NCBI GenBank assembly: GCA_902500715.1
Contig: CABVRO010000002.1
Coordinates: 32,551-96,550, forward strand
Reading direction: 5' to 3'
Length of the DNA: 64,000 nt
Source: an uncultured Nitrospira sp.
GTDB lineage: Bacteria > Nitrospirota > Nitrospiria > Nitrospirales > Nitrospiraceae
The notes beneath the pieces are model-generated. The model saw only the letters and a list, made by a program, of their open reading frames with translations, ran no database searches and was not told the origin of the DNA. Position numbers and translations under genes: made by a program. Of this stretch, positions 9,061 to 19,212 are shown in pieces; within the stretch, counting starts at the first letter, position 1; each line of letters opens with the position of its first letter.

Positions 9061-10158
9061 ATGAAGAAATCTACCAACAATATTCTCTATCTGCCGTTGT
9101 CGATGCCGCGCTGTCTCGTGACGGTCATCGTGCCTTGCCGAAATGAGAAGGAATCGATCGAAGCCTGTGTGCGATCCATCTTGGAACAGAAGGAACCGGG
9201 TGGGGATTTTGAACTGGTTGTCGTCGATGGTCTTTCAGATGACGGGACGAGCGAGATTCTTTCAAGGCTGTCCAGAGAATACCCGGCGTTGAAGCTCATG
9301 GCGAACCCCAAACGAACGATGCCGAGTGCAGTCAATCTTGGGATCGCCGCTGCAAGAGGTCGCTACATCGCCATCATGGGCGCCCATAATCGCTACGCTC
9401 CGGACTATCTTCAGCAGGCGGTGGGGGTACTAGAGGAAACCCAGGCGGACAATGTGGGGGGCAGCATGGTCTGCGAGGGCGATTCGTATGTGCAAGAAGC
9501 CATCGCCCTCGCTCACCATAGCGGATTCAGCGTCGGCGGGGCGCGATGGCACGATCCGCAATACGAAGGTCCGGCCGACACGGTGTTCGGCGGGGTCTAC
9601 CGCCGGGACGTGTTCGACCGGATCGGGCCCTTCGATGAGGAGTTGGTCCGTAATCAGGACGATGAGCTCAATCTTCGCTTAGTGCAGCAGGGCGGGCGCA
9701 TCTGGCACTCGCCTCGTATCAGAAGCTGGTACAAGCCGCGGAGGAGCCTGCACTCCCTCCTGCAACAGTATGTGCAATACGGGTATTGGCGGGTGCGGGT
9801 GATACAGAAACGGAAGGCCGCCGCGTCGATCCGGCAGTACGTGCCTGGGACATTTGTATTCTCTCTCATCGCGTTGCCGGCCGCCGGCTTCCTCTGGTCG
9901 CCGCTCTGGTGGCTCTGGGGCGGGGAACTGGTTACGTACGCGCTGTGCACGCTCGGGATCTCGTTCGCCGTGGCTGCGCGCAAGGGCTGGCGATACCTGC
10001 CCATACTGCCACTGGTGTTCGCCTGCTACCACTTGGGGTATGGAACAGGCTTTTTGCACGGCGTGATTGATTTCGTCTTGCTCCGTCGACAGGCGACAGA
10101 GACCCACAGCGCCTTGACCCGGACATCCGACTCGCCCGAAACCTCCGGTCTTTCGTAG
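9061..10158 (+). CDS. GT2-family glycosyltransferase (ExoA-like)
   Basis: About 365 residues. The N-terminal GT-A domain starts at 'VTVIVPCRNEKESIEAC' with the nucleotide-binding 'VVVDGLSDDGTSEIL', an acidic site near 'VFGGVYRRDVFDRIGPFDE', and the acceptor motif 'RNQDDELNLRLVQQGG'. Two or three C-terminal hydrophobic segments (about residues 265-345) anchor it to the membrane. This arrangement resembles ExoA of succinoglycan synthesis. The open frame extends upstream to GTG 8974, but the GT2 fold needs only the part from about 9103; ATG 9061 is chosen as a compromise. It starts a long co-directional run of sugar genes. Confidence 0.82.
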   Translation: MKKSTNNILYLPLSMPRCLVTVIVPCRNEKESIEACVRSILEQKEPGGDFELVVVDGLSDDGTSEILSRLSREYPALKLMANPKRTMPSAVNLGIAAARGRYIAIMGAHNRYAPDYLQQAVGVLEETQADNVGGSMVCEGDSYVQEAIALAHHSGFSVGGARWHDPQYEGPADTVFGGVYRRDVFDRIGPFDEELVRNQDDELNLRLVQQGGRIWHSPRIRSWYKPRRSLHSLLQQYVQYGYWRVRVIQKRKAAASIRQYVPGTFVFSLIALPAAGFLWSPLWWLWGGELVTYALCTLGISFAVAARKGWRYLPILPLVFACYHLGYGTGFLHGVIDFVLLRRQATETHSALTRTSDSPETSGLS

Positions 10159-10173
10159 GATCGATGGAGTGTC

Positions 10174-10890
10174 ATGATAACTGAACCGCAGACTGCCGAC
10201 TCCACCCTGGCCGAAGAAGCCCGGATCAAGCAGGCGTACAAAAAGACGAAACCCGTTGGATACTACTCCTTCTTCGATCCCGGCAATCTGTTTCTGGTTC
10301 AGGAACGGGAAAAACTGCTTCTGAAACGGTTGCGGCAAGGTGGCCGAGCGCCTCTGGCCGGACAGCGGCTGCTTGAGATCGGGTGCGGGTCTGGGCACTG
10401 GTTGAGGGAATTTATCAAGTGGGGAATCAAGCCGGGGGATGTCACCGGCGTAGATCTCCGGCCCGATGTCCTCGCGAGCGCCGCCGACCTCTGTCCGCAA
10501 GGGGTGACGCTCCGTTGCTCAAACGGCAGTCGGCTGGACTTTCCCGACGAAAGCTTCGATCTCGTGCTCCAATCCCTCGTCTTCACCTCGGTCCTCGATC
10601 AGACCATGAAAGAGGAAATGGCCCGGGAGATGATGCGTGTTCTCAAGCAAGACGGCCTGATCGTCTGGTACGACTTTCATGTCGACAATCCCTGGAATCC
10701 GAATGTCCGCGGTGTCCGCAAGGCCGACATCGCCGGGCTGTTCCCGAACTGTTCGATCGCACTCGATCGCGTCTCGCTGGCCTTGCCGGTCGCCAAACGG
10801 CTGGCGCACTGGTCCTGGTTGCTCTGTTACCTGCTCGAACGCCTCCGGTTGTTCAATACCCACTATCTGGGCCTGATTCAGAAACCGTAA
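10174..10890 (+). CDS. SAM-dependent class I methyltransferase
   Basis: A 238-residue protein with the class I motif I '[15 protein letters not shown]' near residue 67, an acidic post-I residue in '[11 protein letters not shown]', and motif IV-like '[15 protein letters not shown]'. It belongs to the Methyltransf_11/25 type and most likely methylates a sugar or its carrier during polysaccharide assembly, given the glycosyltransferase gene 15 bp upstream and the nucleotide-sugar enzyme downstream. The C-terminal 70 residues contain '[22 protein letters not shown]', typical of methyltransferases in sugar clusters. The methyl acceptor is unknown. Confidence 0.8.
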   Translation: MITEPQTADSTLAEEARIKQAYKKTKPVGYYSFFDPGNLFLVQEREKLLLKRLRQGGRAPLAGQRLLEIGCGSGHWLREFIKWGIKPGDVTGVDLRPDVLASAADLCPQGVTLRCSNGSRLDFPDESFDLVLQSLVFTSVLDQTMKEEMAREMMRVLKQDGLIVWYDFHVDNPWNPNVRGVRKADIAGLFPNCSIALDRVSLALPVAKRLAHWSWLLCYLLERLRLFNTHYLGLIQKP

Positions 10891-11048
10891 CGCGCCGTTT
10901 CCCTCGAGCCGAATCTCAATCTCCTCCCGCTCCGCAGCATTGCGATGGCAGGGATCACGAAACTCCGTCCCACTTTCATTCACCAAGCGGGTGCCTGCAC
11001 TCGTCACTCACGAGACGGGTATCCGCAACACAGGAAAGGCTCGCTACC

Positions 11049-12695
11049 ATGATGGCCACGCAGGGCAACACATCTGAGATCCGTCCGAACATGGCAGTCG
11101 TCGGGTCCGGGTATTGGGGGAAGAACCTGGTGCGGAACTTTGCGGAATTGGGCGCGCTGGCTGTGATCTGCGACACGAATAAGGAGACCAGAGACGCTCT
11201 CGCGGCTCAGTATCCAGGCTGCCGCGCGGTAGCCGAGTATGCCGAGGTGTTGCGCGACGAGACGATTCAGGCCGTGTCGATTGCCACGCCGGCCGAGACT
11301 CATGGGGTCCTTGTACGACAAGCGCTGCTGGCAGGCAAGGATGTTCTGGTGGAGAAACCGCTCTGTCTCGTGGAGGAAGAGGCTCGATCCCTGGTCGCTC
11401 TGGCCAGGCAGCAGGGCCGCATCCTCATGGTCGGCCACCTGCTCTGGTACCACCCGGCGATTCTGAAGTTGAAAGAACTGATCGACAATGGCGAGCTGGG
11501 ACGCATCCAGTATGTGTATTCGAACCGTCTGAATCTGGGGAAAATTCGCCGCGAAGAAAACATTCTCTGGTCGTTTGCCCCGCACGATGTATCGGTCATT
11601 TTGGGTTTGCTGGGTGAAATGCCGGAGAGTGTTACCGCCCAGGGCGGCAACTATCTGCACCAGCAAATTGCGGACACCACCGTCACCATGCTCTCGTTTC
11701 CCAGCGGCGTGAAGTCCCACATCTTTGTGTCCTGGTTGCATCCGTTCAAGGAGCAGAAACTCATCGTGGTCGGCGATCGGAAGATGGCGGTCTTCGACGA
11801 TATGGAGAAAAAAGACAAGTTGTTGCTGTATCCGCACTCCATTCACTGGAAAGGACAGATACCCGTCGCCAATCGGGCAGATGCACAGCCGGTCGAGCTC
11901 GCTAAGTCTGAACCGCTCCGCGATGAATGCGCACACTTCCTCGATTGTTTGCGGACTCGCCGGCGTCCACGGACGGACGGGGAGGAAGGCCTGCGGGTGT
12001 TGTCGGTGTTGCAACGCTGCCAGGAGGCGCTGGAACAAAAGCCGGTGGTTCCTGCGCGAGTGTCTGCGCCCTCAAAGCGAGCGTGGTTTGCCCATGAGTC
12101 GGCATTCATCGACGACGGTGTCGAAATCGGGGAGGGAACGAGTATTTGGCACGTGTCGCATGTGCTGAAGGGGTCCAGAATCGGGCGCGCCTGCAAGATT
12201 GGACAGAATGTCGTGATCGGTCCTAACGCCACCGTCGGCAACGGTGTGAAGTTGCAGAACAACGTATCGGTCTATGAAGGGGTCACTCTCGAGGATCACG
12301 TGTTTTGCGGGCCTTCCATGGTGTTCACCAACGTGTTCAATCCGCGCAGTGAGATTCCCCGCATGTCGGAACTCAAGCTGACATTGGTGAAACGCGGCGC
12401 GACCCTTGGAGCGAATTGCACGATCGTCTGCGGCACGACGATCGGCCGCTATGCGTTCGTCGGAGCCGGGTCGGTGGTCACGAAAGATGTTCCGGACTAT
12501 GCCTGTGTCATGGGATCGCCGGCGAGGATTTCCGGCTGGATGTGTGAGTGCGGGGCGAAGCTCGCCTGGCAGGCGGAGGAATCCCAGTGTTCATGCGGCG
12601 CGAGGTATCAACGAACGGCGGCCGGTGTGTCACGAATCACGGCTCTGCAGGTGCCCGTAGAACAGACGCTCGTCGCGCCTGCGCTGGAAGGGTAA
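11049..12695 (+). CDS. Fused sugar-nucleotide 3-dehydrogenase / N-acetyltransferase (WbpB-WbpD-like)
   Basis: A 548-residue two-enzyme fusion. Residues 1-330 are a Gfo/Idh/MocA oxidoreductase: Rossmann motif '[15 protein letters not shown]' and the family signature '[13 protein letters not shown]'. Residues about 345-510 form a left-handed parallel beta-helix acyltransferase, with hexapeptide repeats such as '[20 protein letters not shown]' and '[14 protein letters not shown]', the hallmark of WbpD/WlbB. A small Cys cluster (CxC and CxC) follows near 495-520. In Pseudomonas the two activities are separate WbpB and WbpD, making UDP-2,3-diacetamido sugars. ATG 11049 is chosen because the open frame upstream of it overlaps the methyltransferase gene and lacks homology. 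Confidence 0.85.
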   Translation: MMATQGNTSEIRPNMAVVGSGYWGKNLVRNFAELGALAVICDTNKETRDALAAQYPGCRAVAEYAEVLRDETIQAVSIATPAETHGVLVRQALLAGKDVLVEKPLCLVEEEARSLVALARQQGRILMVGHLLWYHPAILKLKELIDNGELGRIQYVYSNRLNLGKIRREENILWSFAPHDVSVILGLLGEMPESVTAQGGNYLHQQIADTTVTMLSFPSGVKSHIFVSWLHPFKEQKLIVVGDRKMAVFDDMEKKDKLLLYPHSIHWKGQIPVANRADAQPVELAKSEPLRDECAHFLDCLRTRRRPRTDGEEGLRVLSVLQRCQEALEQKPVVPARVSAPSKRAWFAHESAFIDDGVEIGEGTSIWHVSHVLKGSRIGRACKIGQNVVIGPNATVGNGVKLQNNVSVYEGVTLEDHVFCGPSMVFTNVFNPRSEIPRMSELKLTLVKRGATLGANCTIVCGTTIGRYAFVGAGSVVTKDVPDYACVMGSPARISGWMCECGAKLAWQAEESQCSCGARYQRTAAGVSRITALQVPVEQTLVAPALEG

Positions 12696-12698
12696 GGT

Positions 12699-13625
12699 AT
12701 GGATCGCAGTATCGCCGGCACCTCGACGCGTTCAGCCCCCGGAAATCCGGCCGGGAGACCGTTGACCATCTGTCCGCTCTGCGGGGACGGCAACCTCGGC
12801 ACGGTCTATCGATTCCAGGAGTTCTCAGTCCTGAAATGTCGTGCGTGCGACGGGTCCTGGCGCAGCAACATGTACTCGCCCGGTGACATCACCGCAATGT
12901 ACACGGGCGACGAATATTCCAAGAACCCGTACTTCTCGTACGATGTCGATCAATTCCAGCAGGCGGCACGCGGACGTTATGCCAACTATGCCGGAGCGCT
13001 CTCCGCCATCGAGGCCCGAGTTGGAGTCGGTACGCTCTTGGACGTGGGCTGCGGCTCGGGAGCATTTCTGACCGTAGCGCAGCAGCGTGGATGGAATGTC
13101 TCGGGTATTGAGTTGTCGCCGGAGCTCAGCCAGGTTTCCCGGCGTGCAGTGCAGGTCGAGGTGATGAATGGGGCGTTCGAATCTGTGGCGTTGCCCGACG
13201 AGTCTTACGATGTGGTGACCATGTGGGACATCATCGAGCATGTGCTCGATCCGGTGTTGTGTCTGAACAAAGTCAGCCGGATACTCAAACCTGGCGGCGT
13301 GGCGTTGTTCTGTACTCCGGATGAAGACAGTCTACTGGCTCGTGCCGGATTGTTCTTGTATCGGGTGTCCGGCGGAGCCCTCTCGTATCCGGCGTTGGCG
13401 CTGCACCCCACTTATCACACCTACTTCTTTTCGAGAACCGGTTTCACGGCGCTGCTCGAGCACAGCGGGTTGCAGGTGGAGCGTTGTTATTCTCAGGAAG
13501 CATTTTTTGAACATTCGCAATTGCCAAGCCGCCTCGCCAAATGGGGAATATGGGCGATCGAGAAAGTCGGCTCCTGGGCCGATCGACGCTATGAGATCGT
13601 CTGCCTTGCCCAGAAGCCGGGCTGA
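12699..13625 (+). CDS. SAM methyltransferase with N-terminal zinc ribbon
   Basis: A 308-residue protein. Near residues 25-50 is a four-cysteine cluster, 'CPLCGDGNLG' and 'LKCRACDGSW', probably binding zinc. The methyltransferase domain follows: motif I 'LLDVGCGSGAFLTVAQQ' near 109, 'VSGIELSPELSQVSR', and 'YDVVTMWDIIEHVLDP' as motif IV. The pattern of zinc ribbon plus Methyltransf_23/25 is common in O-antigen and capsule clusters. It starts 3 bp after the upstream fusion gene stops and is likely co-translated. The target is presumably a sugar intermediate. Confidence 0.82.
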   Translation: MDRSIAGTSTRSAPGNPAGRPLTICPLCGDGNLGTVYRFQEFSVLKCRACDGSWRSNMYSPGDITAMYTGDEYSKNPYFSYDVDQFQQAARGRYANYAGALSAIEARVGVGTLLDVGCGSGAFLTVAQQRGWNVSGIELSPELSQVSRRAVQVEVMNGAFESVALPDESYDVVTMWDIIEHVLDPVLCLNKVSRILKPGGVALFCTPDEDSLLARAGLFLYRVSGGALSYPALALHPTYHTYFFSRTGFTALLEHSGLQVERCYSQEAFFEHSQLPSRLAKWGIWAIEKVGSWADRRYEIVCLAQKPG

Positions 13626-13743
13626 GATGTAGCGGCGGCGGCTTGTGCCCGCCTCGTTGGCTTCGACGGGACAGACGCGACTCCTATTCCTCGATGTCAT
13701 TCCTCATTCACGGTTTTCACGCATCTCACTCTTGGAGCAGATC

Positions 13744-14943
13744 ATGCTCGCGACACCATCGTCCGACCCGCTTGTCCTGAACGGTGAGTCGACCCCACTA
13801 TCGGGTCATGCGCCTGTAACTGAGCGATCACCCTCTGATAGGCTGCTCGTCTCGGTGATCATTCCTGCCTTTAACGAGGGCGCCATGTTGCCGTCTACCC
13901 TCGCGAGAGTGTGCCGGTACATGGGCACGCTGGAGGCGCAGTACCGCTGGGAAATTATTATCGTCAACGACGGAAGCAGTGATCGTACCGCGCAGGTGGC
14001 CGAAGAACTTGCCGCGTCGCATACCGAAATTCGCGTCGCGCATCACCATCGGAACCGCGGACTCGGGCAGGCACTCCGCACCGGTTTCCAGGCCAGCCTC
14101 GGGCGATATGTGGTCGTGCTCGATTGCGACCTGAGTTATGCACCGGAACACGTCGGACGGTTACTCGATCAGATTCAGCGGAGCCGGGCGACAATTGTCG
14201 TCGCCTCACCCTATGCCGATGGCGGTCTGGTCAGCCATGTGCCCTGGCTCCGCCGTACGATGAGTCGATGGGCCAATCGTTTCCTGGCCAGCTTCGCCCG
14301 CTGCAACCTCTCGACGTTGACCGGCATGGTTCGAGTGTATGACGGCCCATTTATTCGAGCGATGAGTCTGCGGGCTCGTGGACAGGAGATCAGCCCCGAG
14401 ATCATTTACAAGGGTATGCTCCTTCGGGCGCAAATCGAGGAGATTCCTGGGCATCTCGATTGGCAGCTGCAGCATGAGGCGGGAAGCGGACGGCGCTCCA
14501 GCATGAAGATGCTGCCCCATGTGCTCTTCACGATCCTGTCCGGTTTTATTTTCAGTCCCTTCATGTTTTTTCTGCTGCCCGGCCTGGTGCTCTCTGCGCT
14601 GGCAGTCTACTGCGACGTGTGGATGCTGCTCCACTTCTTCGAGGCGTATCGGGCTTTTGCCGGGGAAAGCTGGTTTATGACGCGTGCGTCACTGGCTGTC
14701 GCACAGGCCTACCAAGCCTTCCCTCACACCTTCATCATCGGGGGGCTCTCATCGATGCTGAGCATTCAGCTGGTCGGTCTCGGGCTTTTGTCCATGCAGG
14801 GGAAACGGTATTTCGAAGAGATGTTTCATATGGCCAGTTCCATGTATCGCCACACGCGCGACCTCGAAGAACAATCAGTGAGTGAAAGCGGGCGCGAGGG
14901 TCACACCGGTGTGTCCGTGCGGACAGCCGGCCCTCACGCGTAA
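13744..14943 (+). CDS. GT2 glycosyltransferase, polyprenyl-phosphate sugar synthase type
   Basis: About 399 residues from ATG 13744, preceded by a GGAG ribosome site; the open frame reaches back to 13645 without homology. The GT-A domain has 'VSVIIPAFNEGAMLPST', 'IIIVNDGSSDRTAQVAEEL' and the DxD site 'YVVVLDCDLSYAPEHV'. C-terminal hydrophobic segments at about residues 255-300 and 330-365 place it in the membrane. This matches the dolichol/undecaprenyl-phosphate mannose or glucose synthase (DPM1/GtrB-like) subgroup, which would supply a lipid-linked sugar for the GT-C enzyme encoded at 3.6 kb. That functional pairing is inference. Confidence 0.8.
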   Translation: MLATPSSDPLVLNGESTPLSGHAPVTERSPSDRLLVSVIIPAFNEGAMLPSTLARVCRYMGTLEAQYRWEIIIVNDGSSDRTAQVAEELAASHTEIRVAHHHRNRGLGQALRTGFQASLGRYVVVLDCDLSYAPEHVGRLLDQIQRSRATIVVASPYADGGLVSHVPWLRRTMSRWANRFLASFARCNLSTLTGMVRVYDGPFIRAMSLRARGQEISPEIIYKGMLLRAQIEEIPGHLDWQLQHEAGSGRRSSMKMLPHVLFTILSGFIFSPFMFFLLPGLVLSALAVYCDVWMLLHFFEAYRAFAGESWFMTRASLAVAQAYQAFPHTFIIGGLSSMLSIQLVGLGLLSMQGKRYFEEMFHMASSMYRHTRDLEEQSVSESGREGHTGVSVRTAGPHA

Positions 14944-14964
14944 CCCACAACAAGCGGAGTGTAT

Positions 14965-16014
14965 ATGTCGTCATCGTCAGGCTCAACCCGGTACGTGCTC
15001 GTTACTGGAGTCGCTGGATTTTTGGGTTCGCACTTGCTCGATCGGCTTCTGGCCGGCGGACATCGTGTCATCGGTGTCGATGATCTCTCGAAGGGGTCGT
15101 TGAGCAACATTGCCGGCCAGATCGGAAATCCTGCGTTTCGATTTCTCGAGCGGGACGTGACCGATCCGAATGTGTTCAGCGACCTCGTCGAAGAGGTGGA
15201 GTACATCGTCCATCTGGCTTCGCACAAAATTCCCCGCTACGGCAACGCCTTGGCGACGCTTCGGGTCAATACCCGAGGGTGCGAGCATGTCTTGGAGTAT
15301 GCCCGCAAGGTCGGCTGCAAGACCGTGATTGCGTCGACATCGGATGTCTATGGGCGTAATCCCAAGTTGCCGTTCGGCGAAGATGACGACTCGGTGTTCG
15401 GTTCATCGAAGGTTGCCCGCTGGGGCTATGCCGTCTCGAAACTGTTCACGGAGCATCTCGGGTTTGCGTATCAGGAAGCGTATGGCTTGCCGGTTTCCAT
15501 CCTGCGGTTTTTCGGATCGTATGGACCGAGAAACCATGTGAGCTGGTGGGGAGGGCCTCAGGCGGTGTTTATCGACGCGATTCTGAACGATCGAGACATC
15601 ACCATCCACGGTGATGGACTTCAGACGAGAAGCTTTACCTATGTGAGCGATACCGTCGAGGGGATCTATGCCGCGATGGTGACGCCGGCAGCCTATGGGG
15701 AGATCCTCAATATCGGCACGACCCATGAGGTCACGATCCTCGAACTCGCGCGCACCATCCATCGATTGGCCGGCACTCCCTGGCCGCTGAAATCCACCTT
15801 CGTGCCCTATCAAAGTTTTACCGGAGGCAAGTATGAGGATGTCCGGCGGAGAGTGCCCGATATCGAACGGTCTCAACGAATCCTCGGTGTGACGGCCCGA
15901 GTCGGTTTGGAAGAGGGCCTGATGAACACGATTAATTGGCAACGAGCACTTGCGATACCCGTATCTGCCGCGAGTGAACCGGCTCAGCTGCAGGACACCA
16001 TTGTTCGAGTGTGA
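14965..16014 (+). CDS. NAD-dependent nucleotide-sugar epimerase/dehydratase
   Basis: A 349-residue extended short-chain dehydrogenase. The Rossmann motif is 'VLVTGVAGFLGSHLLDRL', the Ser/Thr site is in 'IASTSDVYGRNPK', and the catalytic YxxxK is 'YAVSKLFTEH'. A C-terminal substrate loop contains 'IHGDGLQTRSFTYVSD', as in UDP-glucuronate decarboxylase and UDP-glucose 4-epimerase relatives. The exact sugar conversion cannot be fixed. ATG 14965 after GCGGAG is preferred to GTG 14959. It lies between a GT2 gene and a flavoprotein gene. Confidence 0.85.
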   Translation: MSSSSGSTRYVLVTGVAGFLGSHLLDRLLAGGHRVIGVDDLSKGSLSNIAGQIGNPAFRFLERDVTDPNVFSDLVEEVEYIVHLASHKIPRYGNALATLRVNTRGCEHVLEYARKVGCKTVIASTSDVYGRNPKLPFGEDDDSVFGSSKVARWGYAVSKLFTEHLGFAYQEAYGLPVSILRFFGSYGPRNHVSWWGGPQAVFIDAILNDRDITIHGDGLQTRSFTYVSDTVEGIYAAMVTPAAYGEILNIGTTHEVTILELARTIHRLAGTPWPLKSTFVPYQSFTGGKYEDVRRRVPDIERSQRILGVTARVGLEEGLMNTINWQRALAIPVSAASEPAQLQDTIVRV

Positions 16015-16030
16015 GCCGATCACAACGAGG

Positions 16031-17398
16031 ATGAAACGAGGTCTGCCGTTGCGTGTCGGAATTATCGGTGCCGGAATCATGGGACTGTCGCTGGCTCAGC
16101 GCCTCTCGGCGACAGGCGTGCAGGTGACACTGTTCGAACGTGAGCCCCAGGCCGGAGGTCTGACGACCTATCACGATTATGGACCATTCTGCTGGGATCG
16201 GTTCTATCACGTGATTCTATCCTCGGACCGGCATCTCATCGGTTATCTGCAGGAAATCGGCTTGGGAGAGCACCTTCGCTGGAGTCCTGCCCGGTCCGGG
16301 TTGTATGCACGGGGACGGTTCTACCCGGTGACGAGCAGCTGGGAACTCCTGAGGTTTCCCCTTGTCGGACTCGTCGGAAAACTGCGATTGGCGCGTACGA
16401 TTCTGGCCTGCAATCGCATTCGCGATTGGCGGACGCTCGAGTCGGTGCCGGTGGAGGAGTGGCTGATCGGACTGTGCGGTCGACAGACGTACGACGCGTT
16501 CTGGAAACCGTTGCTGTTGGCGAAGCTAGGAGAACAATACACCCGCGTCTCGGCGGTGTTCATCTGGTCGTATATTACACGGCTGTTTTCGACTCGTGAT
16601 ACGACGGCGGAGCGGAATCAGCTTGGGTATGTAGCCGGCGGATATCGCACGGTGATCAACAGGCTCGAACAGCTGATTGTGGCGGCAGGCGGGACGGTCC
16701 GGTTGGCGACCGCCATCCAGGGCATCGAGCCGGGACCCGATGGCGGCCTCTCGGTGTGCTGGAACGGCCTGAAGGAGCCGTTCGATAAGGTCATCTGGAC
16801 CGGCCCGATCGAGGCCGGGAGTCCATTGGCAAAGCAGGGATTGGTGTCTGTGGAATCGTCCTGCGGCCCGGTCGAGTATCTCGGGGTGGTGTGTCCGGTC
16901 CTCGTCACGCGGAAGCCGCTTCTGCCGTACTATACGCTGAACCTCGCCGATCCGGATATTCCATTCACCGGGGTGATCGGGATGAGCAGCATCGTGGCAA
17001 CCAAGGAAACGGCGGGCTTGTACCTCACGTATTTCCCGAAGTATGTGCCGGCCGGCGATCCTCAGTTGCGGCACCCCGATGAGACGGTCACCCAGCAGTT
17101 CTTTCAAGGGGTACGTAAACTATTTCCGGATCTGCACGACGCCGACATTGTCGGCCTCCATATCAATCGCGCCATGAAAGTTCAGCCGCTTCAGGTGTTG
17201 CACTATTCCAAACGAGTGCCGAAGGTCTCGACGCGCCACCAGGATTTCTTCGTCCTCAACACGTCGCAGTTCGTGAACTCTACGTTGAACAACAACGCGG
17301 TCATTCGCGCGGTCAACGAGTTTGTCCACGACCATCGCCGTCAATTTGAACCGTCGTCGGGCCGTACTCGGGCGGTCCCTCAGGCCGCCACCGCGTAG
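16031..17398 (+). CDS. FAD-dependent oxidoreductase (amine-oxidase / UDP-galactopyranose-mutase-like fold)
   Basis: About 455 residues from ATG 16031. The N-terminal dinucleotide motif 'VGIIGAGIMGLSLAQRLS' and the following 'FEREPQAGGLTTYHDYG' are those of the NAD(P)/FAD-binding amino-oxidase superfamily. The C-terminus 'VNSTLNNNAVIRAVNEF' fits the last flavin contact. Proteins of this group in polysaccharide loci are annotated as protoporphyrinogen-oxidase-like or UDP-galactopyranose-mutase-like. The reaction is not established. It lies 16 bp after the epimerase gene, so both may act on the same sugar. Confidence 0.75.
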   Translation: MKRGLPLRVGIIGAGIMGLSLAQRLSATGVQVTLFEREPQAGGLTTYHDYGPFCWDRFYHVILSSDRHLIGYLQEIGLGEHLRWSPARSGLYARGRFYPVTSSWELLRFPLVGLVGKLRLARTILACNRIRDWRTLESVPVEEWLIGLCGRQTYDAFWKPLLLAKLGEQYTRVSAVFIWSYITRLFSTRDTTAERNQLGYVAGGYRTVINRLEQLIVAAGGTVRLATAIQGIEPGPDGGLSVCWNGLKEPFDKVIWTGPIEAGSPLAKQGLVSVESSCGPVEYLGVVCPVLVTRKPLLPYYTLNLADPDIPFTGVIGMSSIVATKETAGLYLTYFPKYVPAGDPQLRHPDETVTQQFFQGVRKLFPDLHDADIVGLHINRAMKVQPLQVLHYSKRVPKVSTRHQDFFVLNTSQFVNSTLNNNAVIRAVNEFVHDHRRQFEPSSGRTRAVPQAATA

Positions 17399-17408
17399 GA
17401 TCCATCAT

Positions 17409-18074
17409 ATGAGCACGCACCCGCCGGAACACCTGGTACCGACACTCCTGCCTCCGGGTTCGTTGGTCAAGACCAGCGGCGTCGATAAAGCCGAATGGAA
17501 CTTTCGGCCCCTGCTCGGCATGATTCAGCGCCTGCGGTTCAGATTGATTCTCTCTCTCCTGCCGGATCGGCACATCGGCCGGTTGCTTGAAATCGGGTAT
17601 GGCAGCGGCGTGTTTCTCCCGGAGCTGGCCAAGCGTTGCGACGACCTGTACGGGATCGACCCGCACCGGGCAGCCGCGTCCGTTGCGCGCAATCTGGCCG
17701 CCCATCGGGTCCACGCCGGCCTCTTTTCCGGGAGTGCGATCGCATTACCGTTTCAGGAGGCCTCTATCGATTGCCTCGTGGCCGTGAGTTGCCTGGAGTA
17801 TGTGGAGCCGTTCGATCACGCGGTTGCGGAGTTTCGGCGAGTCTTGAAGCCGGGCGGGTCGCTGGTTTTTGTCACGCCGGGTAACTCCCCTCTGCTCGAT
17901 GCCGCCCATTATCTGTTGACTGGGTGCAGGGCACAGGAACATTACGCGGGGCGCAGGGATCGGCTTATTCCGACCCTTCTTCAACAGTTTACGGTGCAGC
18001 AGGAAATTCGAGCCCCGAAGATGCTGAGCGGTGTGATGATGCTGTATCGCGCGATGCGAATGGGTCCGCGCTGA
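17409..18074 (+). CDS. SAM-dependent methyltransferase
   Basis: About 221 residues from ATG 17409, which lies 10 bp after the previous stop. Motif I is 'LLEIGYGSGVFLPELAK', with Tyr replacing the usual Cys/Ala. The acidic residue is in 'LYGIDPHRAAASVAR', motif IV-like 'IDCLVAVSCLEYVEPF', then 'EFRRVLKPGGSLVFVTPG', the typical Methyltransf_11 sequence. It is the third methyltransferase of the locus and presumably modifies a sugar or lipid intermediate. Confidence 0.78.
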   Translation: MSTHPPEHLVPTLLPPGSLVKTSGVDKAEWNFRPLLGMIQRLRFRLILSLLPDRHIGRLLEIGYGSGVFLPELAKRCDDLYGIDPHRAAASVARNLAAHRVHAGLFSGSAIALPFQEASIDCLVAVSCLEYVEPFDHAVAEFRRVLKPGGSLVFVTPGNSPLLDAAHYLLTGCRAQEHYAGRRDRLIPTLLQQFTVQQEIRAPKMLSGVMMLYRAMRMGPR

Positions 18075-18157
18075 TTCCGTAGGTCCTGCGGAGTCATCAT
18101 TCCGTCACGACCTTTCATGGGCAAGGCCGCACCGGCCTTGGAGAAAGAGAACCGATT

Positions 18158-19120
18158 ATGCCACTGCCTCTCGCCAGCTTGTCCTGCGATCTCGACGACA
18201 AGTGGGCCTACATGAAAACCCATGGCAATCCGGCGTGGAGGACGCTGCCGTCTTATCTCGATGTCGTCGTGCCTCGCATTCTGTCCTGTTTGTCGCAGCA
18301 CCGTCTGACCGCGACCTTCTTCCTGGTCGGACAGGATGCCGCCTTGCCGAGGAACCGGGAGCAATTCTGCGCTATTGCGGCAGCGGGGCATGAAATCGGC
18401 AACCATTCGTTCCATCACGATCCCTGGCTGCATCGTTATGCCCAAGAGGACATGGCCCGCGAATTGACGATGGCGGAGGAGCACATCGAGCAAGCGACCG
18501 GACAACGGCCCATCGGATTTCGTGGACCTGGCTACAGCCTGTCGCAGATTACGGTTGAGGAACTCAATCGACGGGGCTATCTCTACGATGCGTCCACTCT
18601 GCCGACGTTCATCGGTCCGTTGGCCCGGGCCTACTTCTTTATGTCCAGTGCCTTCACTCGCGAGGAAGCCGCCTGTCGCAACACAATTTTCGGCGGGCTG
18701 CGCGACGGGTTCAGGCGGATTCAGCCCTATCGGTGGGATGTCGGGGGACAGGGCCTCATTGAAATTCCCGTGACGACCATGCCCTTTCTGCGGGTGCCGA
18801 TTCACTTCAGTTATCTGCTGTATCTTAGCCTCTATTCGCCGGCCGCGGCGAAGGCGTATTTCAAGACTGCATTGGCATTCTGTCGTGCCGCCGGAGTGGA
18901 ACCCTCCTTACTGCTCCATCCATTGGATTTCCTCGGCGACGACGAAGCGGATGGCGTCGCCTTCTTCCCCGGCATGCGGCTTCCGCTCACGCACAAACTG
19001 GAAATGATTGCCTGGGCCTTGGAAGCACTGGGGGCAACCTTCCAGGTCGTGACGATGCGCGAGCATGCGCAGAAGGTGGCTGAACACAGGGGGCTTCCTC
19101 TGCTGGCTCCGACGATGTGA
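18158..19120 (+). CDS. Polysaccharide deacetylase (NodB-like)
   Basis: A 320-residue carbohydrate esterase family 4 protein. The metal and catalytic motifs are visible: motif 1 'LSCDLDDKWAY' with two Asp, motif 2 'GHEIGNHSFHHDPW' with the H-x3-H metal site, motif 3 'GFRGPGYSL', and the catalytic His region 'LLLHPLDFLGDD'. It would remove N-acetyl (or O-acetyl) groups from a sugar polymer or intermediate. No signal peptide is seen, so it may work on cytoplasmic lipid-linked sugars, as other sugar-locus deacetylases do. Confidence 0.85.
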   Translation: MPLPLASLSCDLDDKWAYMKTHGNPAWRTLPSYLDVVVPRILSCLSQHRLTATFFLVGQDAALPRNREQFCAIAAAGHEIGNHSFHHDPWLHRYAQEDMARELTMAEEHIEQATGQRPIGFRGPGYSLSQITVEELNRRGYLYDASTLPTFIGPLARAYFFMSSAFTREEAACRNTIFGGLRDGFRRIQPYRWDVGGQGLIEIPVTTMPFLRVPIHFSYLLYLSLYSPAAAKAYFKTALAFCRAAGVEPSLLLHPLDFLGDDEADGVAFFPGMRLPLTHKLEMIAWALEALGATFQVVTMREHAQKVAEHRGLPLLAPTM

Positions 19121-19212
19121 GCGCCCTCGCAGTGTAGCCGCTCATTCGCTCGTCCGATCACCTCGAACACCCCGAACCTTTGACCGTGAATGTTGATGGA
19201 GAGCGTCAAGCC

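Noticed and set aside
10383..11048. Upstream extension of the fusion gene frame to 10383
   Set aside because: It overlaps a well-supported methyltransferase gene and reads as low-complexity Arg/Ser/Pro sequence; the enzyme starts at 11049.
11004..12038. A minus-strand open frame opposite the WbpB-WbpD-like fusion gene
   Set aside because: No domain or ribosome site; the plus-strand frame has clear enzyme motifs.
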